From positions 1 through 64,000 of the forward strand of contig NZ_JACSQL010000010.1 in the NCBI RefSeq assembly GCF_014836635.1: a DNA stretch of 64,000 bases. Reading direction: 5' to 3'. How positions within the stretch are numbered: the stretch's first letter is position 1; every line of letters begins with the position of its first letter. The stretch comes from Paenibacillus gallinarum (GTDB taxonomy: Bacteria; Bacillota; Bacilli; Paenibacillales; Paenibacillaceae). Made by a program: the position numbers and the translations under genes. Below are positions 55,729 to 64,000 of this stretch, one piece after another. Below the pieces are notes generated by a model. It ran no database searches. It was not told the DNA's origin and worked only from the letters and a program-made list of their open reading frames with translations.

Positions 55729-56751
55729 ATGTCGATTTTACCTCAAAAAAATGAACTGGGATTTTACGAGATCCGTCTTGAATCCATCGGCGGGCTTGGT
55801 GCCAACCTGGCCGGAAAAATGTTGGCCGAAGCTGGAGTGACTGGCTCTGGTCTTAACGGTTCCAATTTTTCTAGCTATGGTTCGGAGAAAAAAGGTTCAC
55901 CGGTAAAGAGTTTCGTAAGATTCTGTGATCCAGACGTTGAAATTCGTGATCACAGTCCCATTGAACAGCCGCATGTAGTCGGCGTATTTCATGAGGCATT
56001 ATATAAAACAGTTGATGTAATAAGCGGATTAAGACCGGGCGGAACGGTGCTTGTGAACACAGCGCGAGATCTTTCCGAAGTAGCCGCAGATCTGAACATG
56101 ACGCAAGGTACTCTGGCCGCGATCGATGCGCTAAGAATTGCCGTTGAGGAAAAAACGAAAGTCAATACGGCGATGCTTGGTGCCTTGTTCCGGATTTGCA
56201 GTTTCCTTAACCCGGACGATATGCGGCAGGTTATCCGTAGAACGTTTGAGAAAAAGCTCCCACATCTCGTGGAAGCGAATTTGCGTACCTTTGATAGAGG
56301 ATATAACGAAGTTCAGTTCCTATCTTTAGAAAATGGCACAGAGCTTATGGATCAGGCGCCCTTCGTAAGACCGCAGCCAATCCTCGGATATGAAACGCAG
56401 GAGTTTGGCGGAATACTGAGCGTTACGGCAAACAGCGTGCTGAAGGATCTTAGCAGCTCCCGGCAAGGTTATTTGCCGGAATACAAGCAGGAGGACTGCA
56501 TTAACTGTGCCGCCTGCGATACGGTATGTCCGGATTTCTGCATCGTATGGGAACAGAAACCGGATAAACGCGGCAACCTGCAGATGTTTATGAAAGGTAT
56601 CGATTATCAGTACTGCAAAGGCTGCCTGAAATGTGTGGAAGCTTGTCCGACGAGTGCTTTGTCCGCCATGTTGGAAGAGGCGCATTATGCGCAGCAGCAC
56701 CGGGTGCCGCAATCATTCCCCTATATAACTGCGGAGGGAGTTAAATCATGA
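55729..56751 (+). CDS. 2-oxoacid:ferredoxin oxidoreductase, fused gamma-delta subunit
   Basis: 340 residues. Residues ~10-190 form the gamma (POR-type) domain (IGGLGANLAGKMLAEAG; GVFHEALYKTVDVISG). Residues ~255-315 form a delta-type ferredoxin domain with two 4Fe-4S motifs (CINCAACDTVCP and YCKGCLKCVEACP). It should pass electrons from the TPP site of the partner subunit to ferredoxin. Its stop overlaps the next start as ATGA, so the two subunits are made together. Substrate (pyruvate or another 2-oxoacid) is not provable from sequence. Confidence 0.92.
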   Translation: MSILPQKNELGFYEIRLESIGGLGANLAGKMLAEAGVTGSGLNGSNFSSYGSEKKGSPVKSFVRFCDPDVEIRDHSPIEQPHVVGVFHEALYKTVDVISGLRPGGTVLVNTARDLSEVAADLNMTQGTLAAIDALRIAVEEKTKVNTAMLGALFRICSFLNPDDMRQVIRRTFEKKLPHLVEANLRTFDRGYNEVQFLSLENGTELMDQAPFVRPQPILGYETQEFGGILSVTANSVLKDLSSSRQGYLPEYKQEDCINCAACDTVCPDFCIVWEQKPDKRGNLQMFMKGIDYQYCKGCLKCVEACPTSALSAMLEEAHYAQQHRVPQSFPYITAEGVKS

Positions 56752-59045
56752 ACATGCAAATGACAGAAACAACGGGGCAAAAGATGCCGGCCGCTCAAAC
56801 AGCGGTCTTTGAATCAGGCAACGAAATGGCAGCTATGGCTGCTGCCCAGATTAACTATCACATTATGGGTTATTTCCCGATTACACCGTCTACAGAAATC
56901 GCTCAATATCTTGACATGATGCGTACGCGCGGCGAACACGATATCAAGCTGATTCCAGCTGATGGTGAACACGGCTCTGCCGGTATCTGCTATGGTGCAG
57001 CTGCTGCCGGAGCACGAGTATTTAATGCAACTAGCGCGAACGGGTTCCTGTATATGATTGAACAGCTTCCTGTGCAGGCGGGTACTCGTTTTCCGATGGT
57101 GATGAACCTGGTAACGCGAGCGGTCAGCGGCCCATTGGATATCCGAGGGGACCATTCTGATCTTTATTACGGCCTGAATACCGGCTGGGTAATACTGACG
57201 GCGCGTTCGCCGCAAGCAGTATATGACCTCAATATCATGGCGCTGCGTATTGCTGAACATGAAGACGTACGTCTGCCGGTTATTGTGGCTTATGACGGCT
57301 TTTTCACATCGCACCAAAAACGCCGAGTACAAATATTCACGAACCGAGAAACCGTGCAGAAGTTTGTAGGGGAGCAGGCGCCAGCATTCCCGCATGTGCT
57401 GGACGAGAACAATCCGATCGTTGTTGGGGCTTATATGAACGGCGACGACTTGATCAACAACCACTACCAGCAGTCAAACGCGATGTACCGTGCGGGCGAG
57501 GTATTCAAGGAAGTGGCGGAGGAGTATGCGGCATTGTCCGGAAGATCCTATTCGCCGCTTGATCTGTACCGTATGGAAGATGCGGATGTGGCTTTGTTCC
57601 TGCTAAATTCGGCAGCCGAATCGTCAAAGGACGTAGTGGACCGGCTGCGGGCAAAAGGGATTAAAGCAGGCGTGATCAGCCCGAATATTATCCGACCATT
57701 CCCGGCAAAAGAAATCCGCGAAGCACTGACAGGTGTCAAAGCGATGCTTGTGGGTGAACGTGCCGATTCTTATGGTGCGAACGGCGCCAATCTGACGCAT
57801 GAGGTCAAATCGGCCTTACAGGATCTACGCGGACCACAGCCGATTGTGCTTTCCCGCATATTTGGCCTTGGTGGGAAAGATTATTACGCGGATGATGCGG
57901 AAGCTTTCTTTGCCTTGACGATCGAGGCAATGGAGATGGACTGTGCAAAGGTTCCGTTTGATTATTACGGCCAAACACCGGGAGATGAGGCGAAAAAGCT
58001 GCAGCCGGTTATTGCGCCGATGAACGGGGACAGCTTTAAATCCGGTCTGATCACCGTAAAGGTGGATGAGGCGACAAATAAGCTGGCTGTTAGAGTACCG
58101 CCGATGCGGGCGCTTGCCGCCAAACCGAAACGCTTTGCTTCGGGTCACGGAGCCTGCCCGGGCTGCGGTATTTTCCCGGCACTGGAGCTCTTTTTCAAAG
58201 GGATTGAAGGCAATGTCGTTACTTTATTCCATACCGGCTGCGCTTATATCACCACAACGGGTTATCCGTATAACTCGCATAAACAGAGCTTTATTCATAA
58301 CTTATTCCAGAACGGACCGGCTACTTTATCCGGTACAGTAGAGGCGTTCCTGGAGAAGAAACGCCGGGGAGAAATCGAAGTTCCCGAGGATTTCACGTTT
58401 GTCATGGTAACCGGAGACGGCGGCATGGATATTGGAATGGGTTCAGCAATCGGTACGGCACTTCGGGGCCATAACCTGATTATTTTGGAATACGATAATG
58501 AAGGTTACATGAATACGGGAGCACAGCTTTCATATTCCACTCCTTTAGGACACATGACCAGTACGTCCGGTGTAGGCAAACAGCAGCAGGGTAAACCATT
58601 CCATCACAAAGATACGGTGCAAATGATGGCAGCTGCGCATATTCCGTATGTATTTACAGGGACGGAAGCATTCCCTCAGGATCTTGTGAAAAAGGCGGCA
58701 AAAGCACAGTGGTATGCCCAGAATGTAGGAACCGTCTACGGAAAGCTGCTAATCACATGCCCGCTGAACTGGAAATCGAGCGACAAGGATGGGGAAAACA
58801 TCGTTCGTGCGGCCGTGAATTCATGCTTCTTCCCGCTGTATGAAGTGGAGCAGGGAGAAACGAATATCACGTATGATCCTGATGCGAAGAAGAAACGGAT
58901 TCCGCTCGCCGACTGGCTGAAATATATGGGCAAATCAAAACACCTGCTTAAGGATGAAAATAAAGAAATGCTTGGCCAATTTGAGAAAGAAGTGGAGCGG
59001 CGCTGGTCGATTCTGAAAGCGAAACACGAGAACCCGCTGCTTTAA
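56748..59045 (+). CDS. 2-oxoacid:ferredoxin oxidoreductase, fused alpha-beta subunit (TPP-dependent)
   Basis: 765 residues. The alpha part (about 20-430) has GYFPITPSTEIAQYL and DGEHGSAGICYGAAAAGAR. The beta part (from about 460) has the cluster motif GACPGCGIFPAL (about 468) and the TPP motif GDGGMDIGMGS...YDNEGYMNTG (about 555-595). Together with the gamma-delta protein this gives all four classical subunits in two polypeptides. The likely role is oxidising pyruvate or a related 2-oxoacid to an acyl-CoA under low oxygen. A perfect terminator follows. Confidence 0.92.
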   Translation: MNMQMTETTGQKMPAAQTAVFESGNEMAAMAAAQINYHIMGYFPITPSTEIAQYLDMMRTRGEHDIKLIPADGEHGSAGICYGAAAAGARVFNATSANGFLYMIEQLPVQAGTRFPMVMNLVTRAVSGPLDIRGDHSDLYYGLNTGWVILTARSPQAVYDLNIMALRIAEHEDVRLPVIVAYDGFFTSHQKRRVQIFTNRETVQKFVGEQAPAFPHVLDENNPIVVGAYMNGDDLINNHYQQSNAMYRAGEVFKEVAEEYAALSGRSYSPLDLYRMEDADVALFLLNSAAESSKDVVDRLRAKGIKAGVISPNIIRPFPAKEIREALTGVKAMLVGERADSYGANGANLTHEVKSALQDLRGPQPIVLSRIFGLGGKDYYADDAEAFFALTIEAMEMDCAKVPFDYYGQTPGDEAKKLQPVIAPMNGDSFKSGLITVKVDEATNKLAVRVPPMRALAAKPKRFASGHGACPGCGIFPALELFFKGIEGNVVTLFHTGCAYITTTGYPYNSHKQSFIHNLFQNGPATLSGTVEAFLEKKRRGEIEVPEDFTFVMVTGDGGMDIGMGSAIGTALRGHNLIILEYDNEGYMNTGAQLSYSTPLGHMTSTSGVGKQQQGKPFHHKDTVQMMAAAHIPYVFTGTEAFPQDLVKKAAKAQWYAQNVGTVYGKLLITCPLNWKSSDKDGENIVRAAVNSCFFPLYEVEQGETNITYDPDAKKKRIPLADWLKYMGKSKHLLKDENKEMLGQFEKEVERRWSILKAKHENPLL

Positions 59046-59193
59046 TGGCGGAAGAACATTCGTTGGAGTACCAACGGTGATTGTCTAAAGTACTGGTTAA
59101 ATCAGAGGCTGAAGCACTGGCAAGGTGCACTAGGGTAAGTAAATTAGCTTTATTACTAATCTGTGCCCTCTTATGAAAAATGAGCCTGTACTA

Positions 59194-59238
59194 AAATCGC
59201 CTCAAGATGGTTAACTATCTTGAGGCGATTTTTTTTAT
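59194..59238 (+). terminator. Strong terminator after the oxidoreductase operon
   Basis: Perfect 15-base stem AAATCGCCTCAAGAT / ATCTTGAGGCGATTT with a T run. The rest of the 59046-59356 spacer holds no gene that I can support; frames open from 59207 lack homology. Confidence 0.93.
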
Positions 59239-59356
59239 AATATTGGATAGGAGGAATAACGTAAGAGATTTAGAACGACCGGATGTATTTGGAGTAGTAT
59301 TCTTGAGAGCTTGGATTCATGTTAACATTTTGAATAGTGAATTAAACAGGAGAGGT

Positions 59357-61003
59357 ATGAAGGCATCTATGAAACCAATTACAGAAGTTGCAGCAAGGCT
59401 AGGGCTGGAAATGGATCAGCTTGAACTTTACGGAAAGTGGAAAGCAAAATTATCCGAGGATGTATGGGAATCCATCTCACATCGGCCAGACGGAAAGCTT
59501 ATTCTTGTTACCGCGATGAATCCAACGCCAGCAGGGGAGGGCAAGACGCTCACAACGATTGGACTCACGCAAGGATTGAATCGGATTGGACGGAAAGCTG
59601 CCGCCGCACTGCGTGAGCCATCGCTCGGACCATGCATGGGAATGAAAGGCGGAGCGACAGGCAGTGGAAAAGCACAGATTGTGCCTGCTGAGGACATTAA
59701 TCTCCACTTTACGGGCGATATCCATGCGATAACATCAGCACATAATCTGCTCGCGGCACTCATAGATAACCACATTTTCCAAGGAAACGATTTGCGTCTT
59801 GACCCGGCTCGCATTGTATGGAAACGGGCGCTTGATATGAATGATCGACCGTTGCGTCAGATCGTCATTGGTATTGGTGATAACAACGGCACTGTGCGCG
59901 AAGATGGCTTCCTTATTTCGACGGCTTCGGAAGTAATGGCGGTGCTATGTTTAGCTGAAAATATGGATGATCTAAGGGAGCGACTCAGCCGAATCGTCGT
60001 GGCATACGACATGGACAAGCGGCCAGTGACGGCGGGTGAGCTTCGGGCGGTGGACGCAATGTGTGCCCTGCTTAAAGATGCAATTCATCCGAACCTGGTA
60101 CAGACGATTGAAGGCGACCCGGTGTTCGTTCACGGCGGGCCGTTTGCGAATATCGCCCACGGATGCAGCAGCATACGGGCCACCCGTCATGCTCTCAAGC
60201 TGGCGGATTACGTCGTGACAGAAGCAGGATTCGGTGCAGATCTGGGCGCGGAAAAATTCATGGATATTAAGTGTCGTATGGGGAATCTGCATCCCGCAGC
60301 TGCAGTCATTGTCGCGACCGTACGTGCGTTAAAATACAATGGCGGCGTACCGAAGCAGGAACTCCTGACGGAGAATGCCGAAGCGATACATACCGGATTC
60401 AGTAACTTACGTCGTCATGTGGAGAACATGCGTACCTTCGGTGTACCGGTAATCGTTGCGATTAACCGCTTTGCGGCAGATACAGAGGCAGAGCTGGCGC
60501 AGGTTATGGGTCTCTGTGCAGAGCTTGGTGTGAAGGCGATTGTCTCCGATGCCTGGGAGCTTGGCGGCGAAGGCTGCCGCGAGTTGGCGCAGGAAGTGGC
60601 GGAGCTGGCTGACGGATCAGCAGAGGATACGTTCCAGCTGCTTTACCCTGATGACATGCCAATTACGGAGAAGATTGAGACGATCGTTACGCGAATTTAC
60701 CGCGGAGCGGGTGTGAAATATCGTCCCGCTGCAAGGCGGGCACTGCAGGAATTAGAGCGGCTAGGCGTGCGTGACCTTCCTGTCTGCATGGCGAAGACAC
60801 CATACTCGTTTACAGATCGTCCTGCTGAACTTGGAGCGCCAGAACAGTTCACAATTGAGGTGCAGGATGTCCGATGGTCTGCAGGTGCGGGGTTTGTTGT
60901 TGTCCTGACCGGTAAGGTGGTTACAATGCCAGGGTTGCCTGAAGAGCCGGCGGCATGGCGCATAAAGCTGAATGAGGCGGGACATATCGAAGGCTTGAGC
61001 TGA
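59357..61003 (+). CDS. fhs: Formate-tetrahydrofolate ligase (10-formyl-THF synthetase)
   Basis: 548 residues. ATP-dependent activation of formate on tetrahydrofolate. The P-loop is TPAGEGKTLTTIGL, followed by REPSLGPCMGMKGGATGSGK. GPFANIAHGCSSIRAT and VTEAGFGADLGAEKF are further family signatures. It gives the 10-formyl-THF that PurN and PurH consume, linking this block to the purine operon; formate could come from anaerobic metabolism. Start at ATG 59357 (AGGAGAGGT) or ATG 59369. Confidence 0.95.
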   Translation: MKASMKPITEVAARLGLEMDQLELYGKWKAKLSEDVWESISHRPDGKLILVTAMNPTPAGEGKTLTTIGLTQGLNRIGRKAAAALREPSLGPCMGMKGGATGSGKAQIVPAEDINLHFTGDIHAITSAHNLLAALIDNHIFQGNDLRLDPARIVWKRALDMNDRPLRQIVIGIGDNNGTVREDGFLISTASEVMAVLCLAENMDDLRERLSRIVVAYDMDKRPVTAGELRAVDAMCALLKDAIHPNLVQTIEGDPVFVHGGPFANIAHGCSSIRATRHALKLADYVVTEAGFGADLGAEKFMDIKCRMGNLHPAAAVIVATVRALKYNGGVPKQELLTENAEAIHTGFSNLRRHVENMRTFGVPVIVAINRFAADTEAELAQVMGLCAELGVKAIVSDAWELGGEGCRELAQEVAELADGSAEDTFQLLYPDDMPITEKIETIVTRIYRGAGVKYRPAARRALQELERLGVRDLPVCMAKTPYSFTDRPAELGAPEQFTIEVQDVRWSAGAGFVVVLTGKVVTMPGLPEEPAAWRIKLNEAGHIEGLS

Positions 61004-61086
61004 TATACCGGAGAAGGACAGATGACCTTCGCAAGTAATGATTTTAAATAAACGATTCTGGTAAGACACTTTAAAAATGTTCTGCA

Positions 61087-61180
61087 CGCATTGTATATAA
61101 AATTAGTGTTGCATAGCAAAATGGGGAAGGATGAATGGAAATGGGATAAGCCCAGATGCATTCATTTCTTCCCCTATTTT
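61087..61180 (+). repeat. Dispersed structured repeat, copy 3
   Basis: GGGGAAG / CTTCCCC (61123-61129 / 61168-61174), ATGAATG / CATTCAT inside it and GGG...CCC at the tip, then TATTTTTATA. Shares GATGAATGGAAA and CCCAGAT-CATT with copy 1; the outer stem differs but still pairs. The stretch 61004-61474 contains no gene that I can support. Confidence 0.65.
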
Positions 61181-61328
61181 TATATCAATATATGACTTCA
61201 GCACACCCTCGTTTATCTATTTGCCGCGAATAAATTATTCCGTTAGCTGCTTGGCTTTTGGCTATTCTTCTAGCTACTTTAGGTTTATTTCCCCATTATC
61301 TAAAAAAATCAACAATATTTATTGATGT

Positions 61329-61415
61329 GTTGAGTAATCAACGAATTGCGCTAAATTAACCATTGAACGCTATTTTAATCCATTTATAATTTTAGACAGA
61401 TGTTGATTAATCAAT
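61329..61415. promoter_or_regulatory. Two related palindromes upstream of the aldo/keto reductase operon
   Basis: GTTGAGTAATCAAC (61329-61342) and GTTGATTAATCAAT (61402-61415) share 12 of 14 bases. A half-similar ATTGATTAGTTA follows at about 61420. Paired palindromes of this size are typical TetR-family operators, and a TetR-type gene lies at the right edge of the window. Confidence 0.6.
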
Positions 61416-61474
61416 GAGTATTGATTAGTTAGGTGAATTTAGCTTAGCACCTTCGATAAGAAAGGGGAAAAAGT

Positions 61475-62338
61475 ATGTTTAACGAAACTTACAAATTATC
61501 AAATGGTATAGAAATTCCAAAATTAGGACTTGGCACATGGCTGCTTGACGATGCACAGACAGCACAGGCAGTTCGTGATGCGGTATCGATCGGATATCGT
61601 CATATTGATACTGCTCAGGCTTATATGAATGAAACTGGTGTAGGCGAAGGAATTCGTTCCTGTGGTGTCGCAAGAGAAGAACTTTTTATTACGACAAAGG
61701 TTGCTGCAGAAGCAAAGACCTATGATGCAGTTACACAGTCCATTGATGAGTCTTTAGCAAAGATGGGACTGGATTACATTGACCTTCTGATTATCCACAG
61801 TCCACAGCCTTGGAAGGAGTTCCGTGAGGAAAACCGTTACTTCGAGGAAAACAAAGAAGTATGGACAGCAATGGAGGATGCTTATAAGGCAGGCAAGGCA
61901 AAGGCAATTGGTCTTTCTAACTTCCTTCAAGATGATATAGAAAATATTCTTTCAAGTTGTGAAATCAAGCCCATGGTAAATCAAATATTGGCACATGTGA
62001 GCAATACTCCTTTCGAGTTAATTGAATTCTGCCAGAAGAATGACATTCTGGTAGAAGCCTATTCACCAATTGCTCACGGTGCAGTCCTTGATCATGCTGA
62101 GGCGAAAGTAATAGCTGATAAGTATGGGGTATCTGTTGCCCAGCTTTGCCTGCGTTATGACATTCAGCTTGGTCTTGTAGTCATTCCTAAGACGGCAAAC
62201 CCGGATCACATGAGAAACAATGCAGAGCTTGATTTTGTGATCAGCGATGCAGATATGGAGACTTTGAAAAATGTGGAGCACATCGAGAATTATGGTGAGC
62301 ATAGCTTCTTCCCGGTATTTGGCGGGAAAATAAAATAA
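61475..62338 (+). CDS. Aldo/keto reductase
   Basis: 287 residues, NADPH-dependent AKR of the 5A-like group. Catalytic set: Asp and Tyr in RHIDTAQAYMNE, Lys in FITTKV, His in LLIIHSPQPW. It begins YKLSNGIEIPKLGLGTW. Substrate unknown. GAAAGGGGAAA precedes the ATG. Two further genes follow closely (28 and about 30 bases), forming an AKR-SDR-DUF2255 unit. Confidence 0.92.
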   Translation: MFNETYKLSNGIEIPKLGLGTWLLDDAQTAQAVRDAVSIGYRHIDTAQAYMNETGVGEGIRSCGVAREELFITTKVAAEAKTYDAVTQSIDESLAKMGLDYIDLLIIHSPQPWKEFREENRYFEENKEVWTAMEDAYKAGKAKAIGLSNFLQDDIENILSSCEIKPMVNQILAHVSNTPFELIEFCQKNDILVEAYSPIAHGAVLDHAEAKVIADKYGVSVAQLCLRYDIQLGLVVIPKTANPDHMRNNAELDFVISDADMETLKNVEHIENYGEHSFFPVFGGKIK

Positions 62339-62365
62339 ACAGGGTGTTTACGAGGAGGCATTTTT

Positions 62366-63118
62366 ATGACAACAATGAAAGATAAAGTGGTAATTGTAAC
62401 GGGAGCAAAAGGCGGTATGGGGCTGGCAACAGCCCAATTATTTGCTAAAGAAGGTGCAAGTGTAGCTTTAGTTGATAGGAATGAACCTAAACAAGAAGCA
62501 CAAGACTTGGTAGACGCGGGCTATCAAGCGATATCCATCCAATGTGATGTTTCAGATGAGGAAGCTGTTAAAGCTATGGTAGAGAAAACAGTGGATGCAT
62601 TTGGAAAATTAGATTATGCATATAATAATGCCGGTATTCAAAACGCCATGACAGATACGGTTGATTTAAAGGAAGAAGTTTACGATGAAGTGATGAATGT
62701 GAATACGAAGGGTATTTGGCTTTGTATGAAGTATGAGCTGCTTCAATTAAGAAAGCAAGGGACAGAAGGGGCAATCGTTAATTGTTCTTCAATGGGAGGA
62801 TTAATGGGTGGTCCCGGACGTTCTGTATACCATGCTTCTAAACATGGTGTACTCGGATTAACGAAAAGCGTTGCTTTAGAGTATGCTTCAAAAGGAATTC
62901 GTATTAATGCAGTATGTCCAGGAATCGTCGAAACGCCAATGGTTGAAAATATGTTAGCTACAGAAAGTGATGCAATGGACGAATTAATAAAACAAGTCCC
63001 AATTGGCCGTCTAGCTAAAGCAGAGGAAGTTGCTTCTGTTGTACTTTGGTTATGCTCTCCTTCCGCAAGCTATATAGTTGGTCAAGCGATATCCGTAGAT
63101 GGTGGATTCACGGCCTAA
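62366..63118 (+). CDS. Short-chain dehydrogenase/reductase
   Basis: 250 residues, classical SDR. Cofactor motif TGAKGGMGLATA, NNAGIQ, catalytic Ser in VNCSSMGG and YHASKHG (Tyr-x3-Lys). The acidic residue in ALVDRNEP after the second strand favours NAD(H). Ends in VDGGFTA as usual. Substrate unknown; it shares an operon with the aldo/keto reductase. Ribosome site GAGGAGGCA. Confidence 0.93.
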   Translation: MTTMKDKVVIVTGAKGGMGLATAQLFAKEGASVALVDRNEPKQEAQDLVDAGYQAISIQCDVSDEEAVKAMVEKTVDAFGKLDYAYNNAGIQNAMTDTVDLKEEVYDEVMNVNTKGIWLCMKYELLQLRKQGTEGAIVNCSSMGGLMGGPGRSVYHASKHGVLGLTKSVALEYASKGIRINAVCPGIVETPMVENMLATESDAMDELIKQVPIGRLAKAEEVASVVLWLCSPSASYIVGQAISVDGGFTA

Positions 63119-63149
63119 TCATATGACGCAGTAAATGGAGGTGAAAGCT

Positions 63150-63536
63150 ATGCAAACCCATTGGAGCCAAGAACAAATGGATGCTTTTTCAAAGGCGGAT
63201 GATATGTATATATCACCCTTTTACAGTGACGGTAAAACTCCGGGAACACCAACTTGGATTTGGTCTGTTGTTGTAGATAATAATCTATATGTCAGAGCCT
63301 ATAACGGTCAGAATTCAAGATGGTATAAATCTGCTGTAAGGCAAAAAGCGGGAAAGATAAAGTTAAATGGTGAAGAGTATAAGGTAACATTCCAGCCTGT
63401 GGATACGGATGCTGCATTAACTGAAAAAATTGATAAAGCTTACAAAGATAAATACGGTAACAGTATGTATCTTTCACCTATGTTAAGCAAAGGACCTGTA
63501 AGTGCAACCGTAAAAATCTTACCTCGTGAGGAATAA
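63150..63536 (+). CDS. DUF2255 family protein
   Basis: 128 residues: FSKADDMYISPFYSDGKTPGTPTW, then VVVDNNLYVRAYNGQNSRWYKSA, the pattern of DUF2255, small proteins often encoded beside oxidoreductases and distantly resembling flavin-binding split-barrel nitroreductase relatives. The ATG at 63150 has GGAGGTGA 7 bases upstream; an ATG at 63135 lies within that signal. Last gene of the unit. Confidence 0.82.
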   Translation: MQTHWSQEQMDAFSKADDMYISPFYSDGKTPGTPTWIWSVVVDNNLYVRAYNGQNSRWYKSAVRQKAGKIKLNGEEYKVTFQPVDTDAALTEKIDKAYKDKYGNSMYLSPMLSKGPVSATVKILPREE

Positions 63537-63558
63537 TATTATTTATCCTGAATTATTC

Positions 63559-63608
63559 AAAAGAGGTTCTCTATTTTCCTGAAGGAAAACAGAGGACCTC
63601 TTTTTTTG
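63559..63608 (+). terminator. Terminator of the AKR-SDR-DUF2255 operon
   Basis: AAGAGGTTCTCT...TTTTCC / GGAAAA...AGAGGACCTCTT with a GAA-type loop and seven T. Confidence 0.92.
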
Positions 63609-63659
63609 ATAAGAACGATTGATAGCTTGTGGTTAAATGCATTCCCCATGTTCGGATAC

Positions 63660-64000
63660 TTATAGATTTCTGTCTATCAAAATCCCTAGTTGTACTGCTA
63701 TCACACGAGGCGGATAAGGCATCCCTTCTTTGATCCACCATTCTACAATGCCTACAAAAGATGTAACTATAAATTGAAGTATAACCTCTTCATTCAATTC
63801 TCGATTGATCGCTTTTGTTGTGTCAATATCGTTTTTCATTTCTTCGATAAGAAGCGCTTGGAACCGAGTACGAAAAGAAGATGCTTTAGTACTTGCTAAT
63901 AACGTTGAAAAGAAAGTATAGTTGCTCTCAAAGTATTCGAACCAGCCTACATTCGATTCTACAAAGTCTAATTCCATTTCAGCTGCTGATTCGCACATTA
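63660..64000 (-). CDS. TetR-family regulator, C-terminal part (cut by window edge)
   Basis: About 113 residues end at 63660 and the frame runs off the right edge, so the N-terminal helix-turn-helix is outside. The visible part, FEYFESNYTFFSTLLAST with FRTRFQALLIEEMKND and ILQFIVTSFVGIVEWWIKEGMPYPP, is typical of the ligand-binding half of TetR-type proteins (TetR_C_8 like). It is convergent with the AKR-SDR operon and is a good candidate for its repressor. Confidence 0.8.
   Translation of the reverse strand, partial: MCESAAEMELDFVESNVGWFEYFESNYTFFSTLLASTKASSFRTRFQALLIEEMKNDIDTTKAINRELNEEVILQFIVTSFVGIVEWWIKEGMPYPPRVIAVQLGILIDRNL

Noticed and set aside
59207..59356. 50-residue N-terminal extension of Fhs
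   Set aside because: The extension begins inside the stem of a perfect terminator and has no Fhs homology; good starts exist at 59357 and 59369.

Overview
The window looks like a chromosomal segment of a low-to-mid GC Bacillota, most likely Paenibacillus or a close relative. The evidence is AGGAGG-type ribosome sites, GTG and TTG starts, a FapR operator, PurR boxes with a guanine riboswitch, and a single long purine operon in the order purEKB-C-SQL-F-M-N-H-D. The assignment is inferred from gene content; no comparison was run.

Layout. 1-5000: end of a 5S rRNA gene, a FapR-controlled fabH, topB, a short hypothetical gene, a DUF1294 membrane protein and a UspA protein. 5024-20448: the complete IMP-forming purine pathway (PurF, D, N, SQL, M, K/E, C, B, H) behind two PurR boxes and a guanine riboswitch with its terminator. 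The operon is interrupted by a repeat-rich spacer (purC-purS) and by an array of five long hairpin repeats (purF-purM). 20500-28000: mhqD, a DUF4176 protein, ilvA, a VOC protein and a 930-residue secreted repeat protein. 27000-31250: a divergent glycerol unit, with a PocR/AraC regulator facing gldA and a DhaK-DhaL fusion kinase. 31250-43000: membrane proteins, two hydrolase/dioxygenase genes, DoxX, a DUF3048 lipoprotein, a DUF47-Pit phosphate pair, CorA, a YqfQ-like protein, YerC, a CbiX chelatase and dgkB.

43031-49070 is the accessory hot spot. rlmCD carries an unusual internal insertion, and its last 44 bases recur 4.2 kb downstream with 5 mismatches. Between the two copies lie a decayed IS1182-type transposase, an HNH protein and a divergent AT-rich 602-residue protein with a HEPN-like RNxxxH motif. 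I read this as a small genomic island at the 3' end of rlmCD and a candidate defence locus. This is the best place to look for a new system.

49200-53650 holds a DUF1349 protein, a Dus enzyme, a MetE-like enzyme and a hypothetical protein. Two of these are preceded by copies of a dispersed, structured repeat that recurs at 61.1 kb. 53800-61000 is an anaerobic/one-carbon block: hcp divergent from a two-gene 2-oxoacid:ferredoxin oxidoreductase, with Fnr-like palindromes between them, then fhs, which makes the formyl-folate used by PurN and PurH. The window ends with an aldo/keto reductase-SDR-DUF2255 cluster and the C-terminal part of a TetR-type regulator. Two near-identical palindromes lie in front of the cluster.
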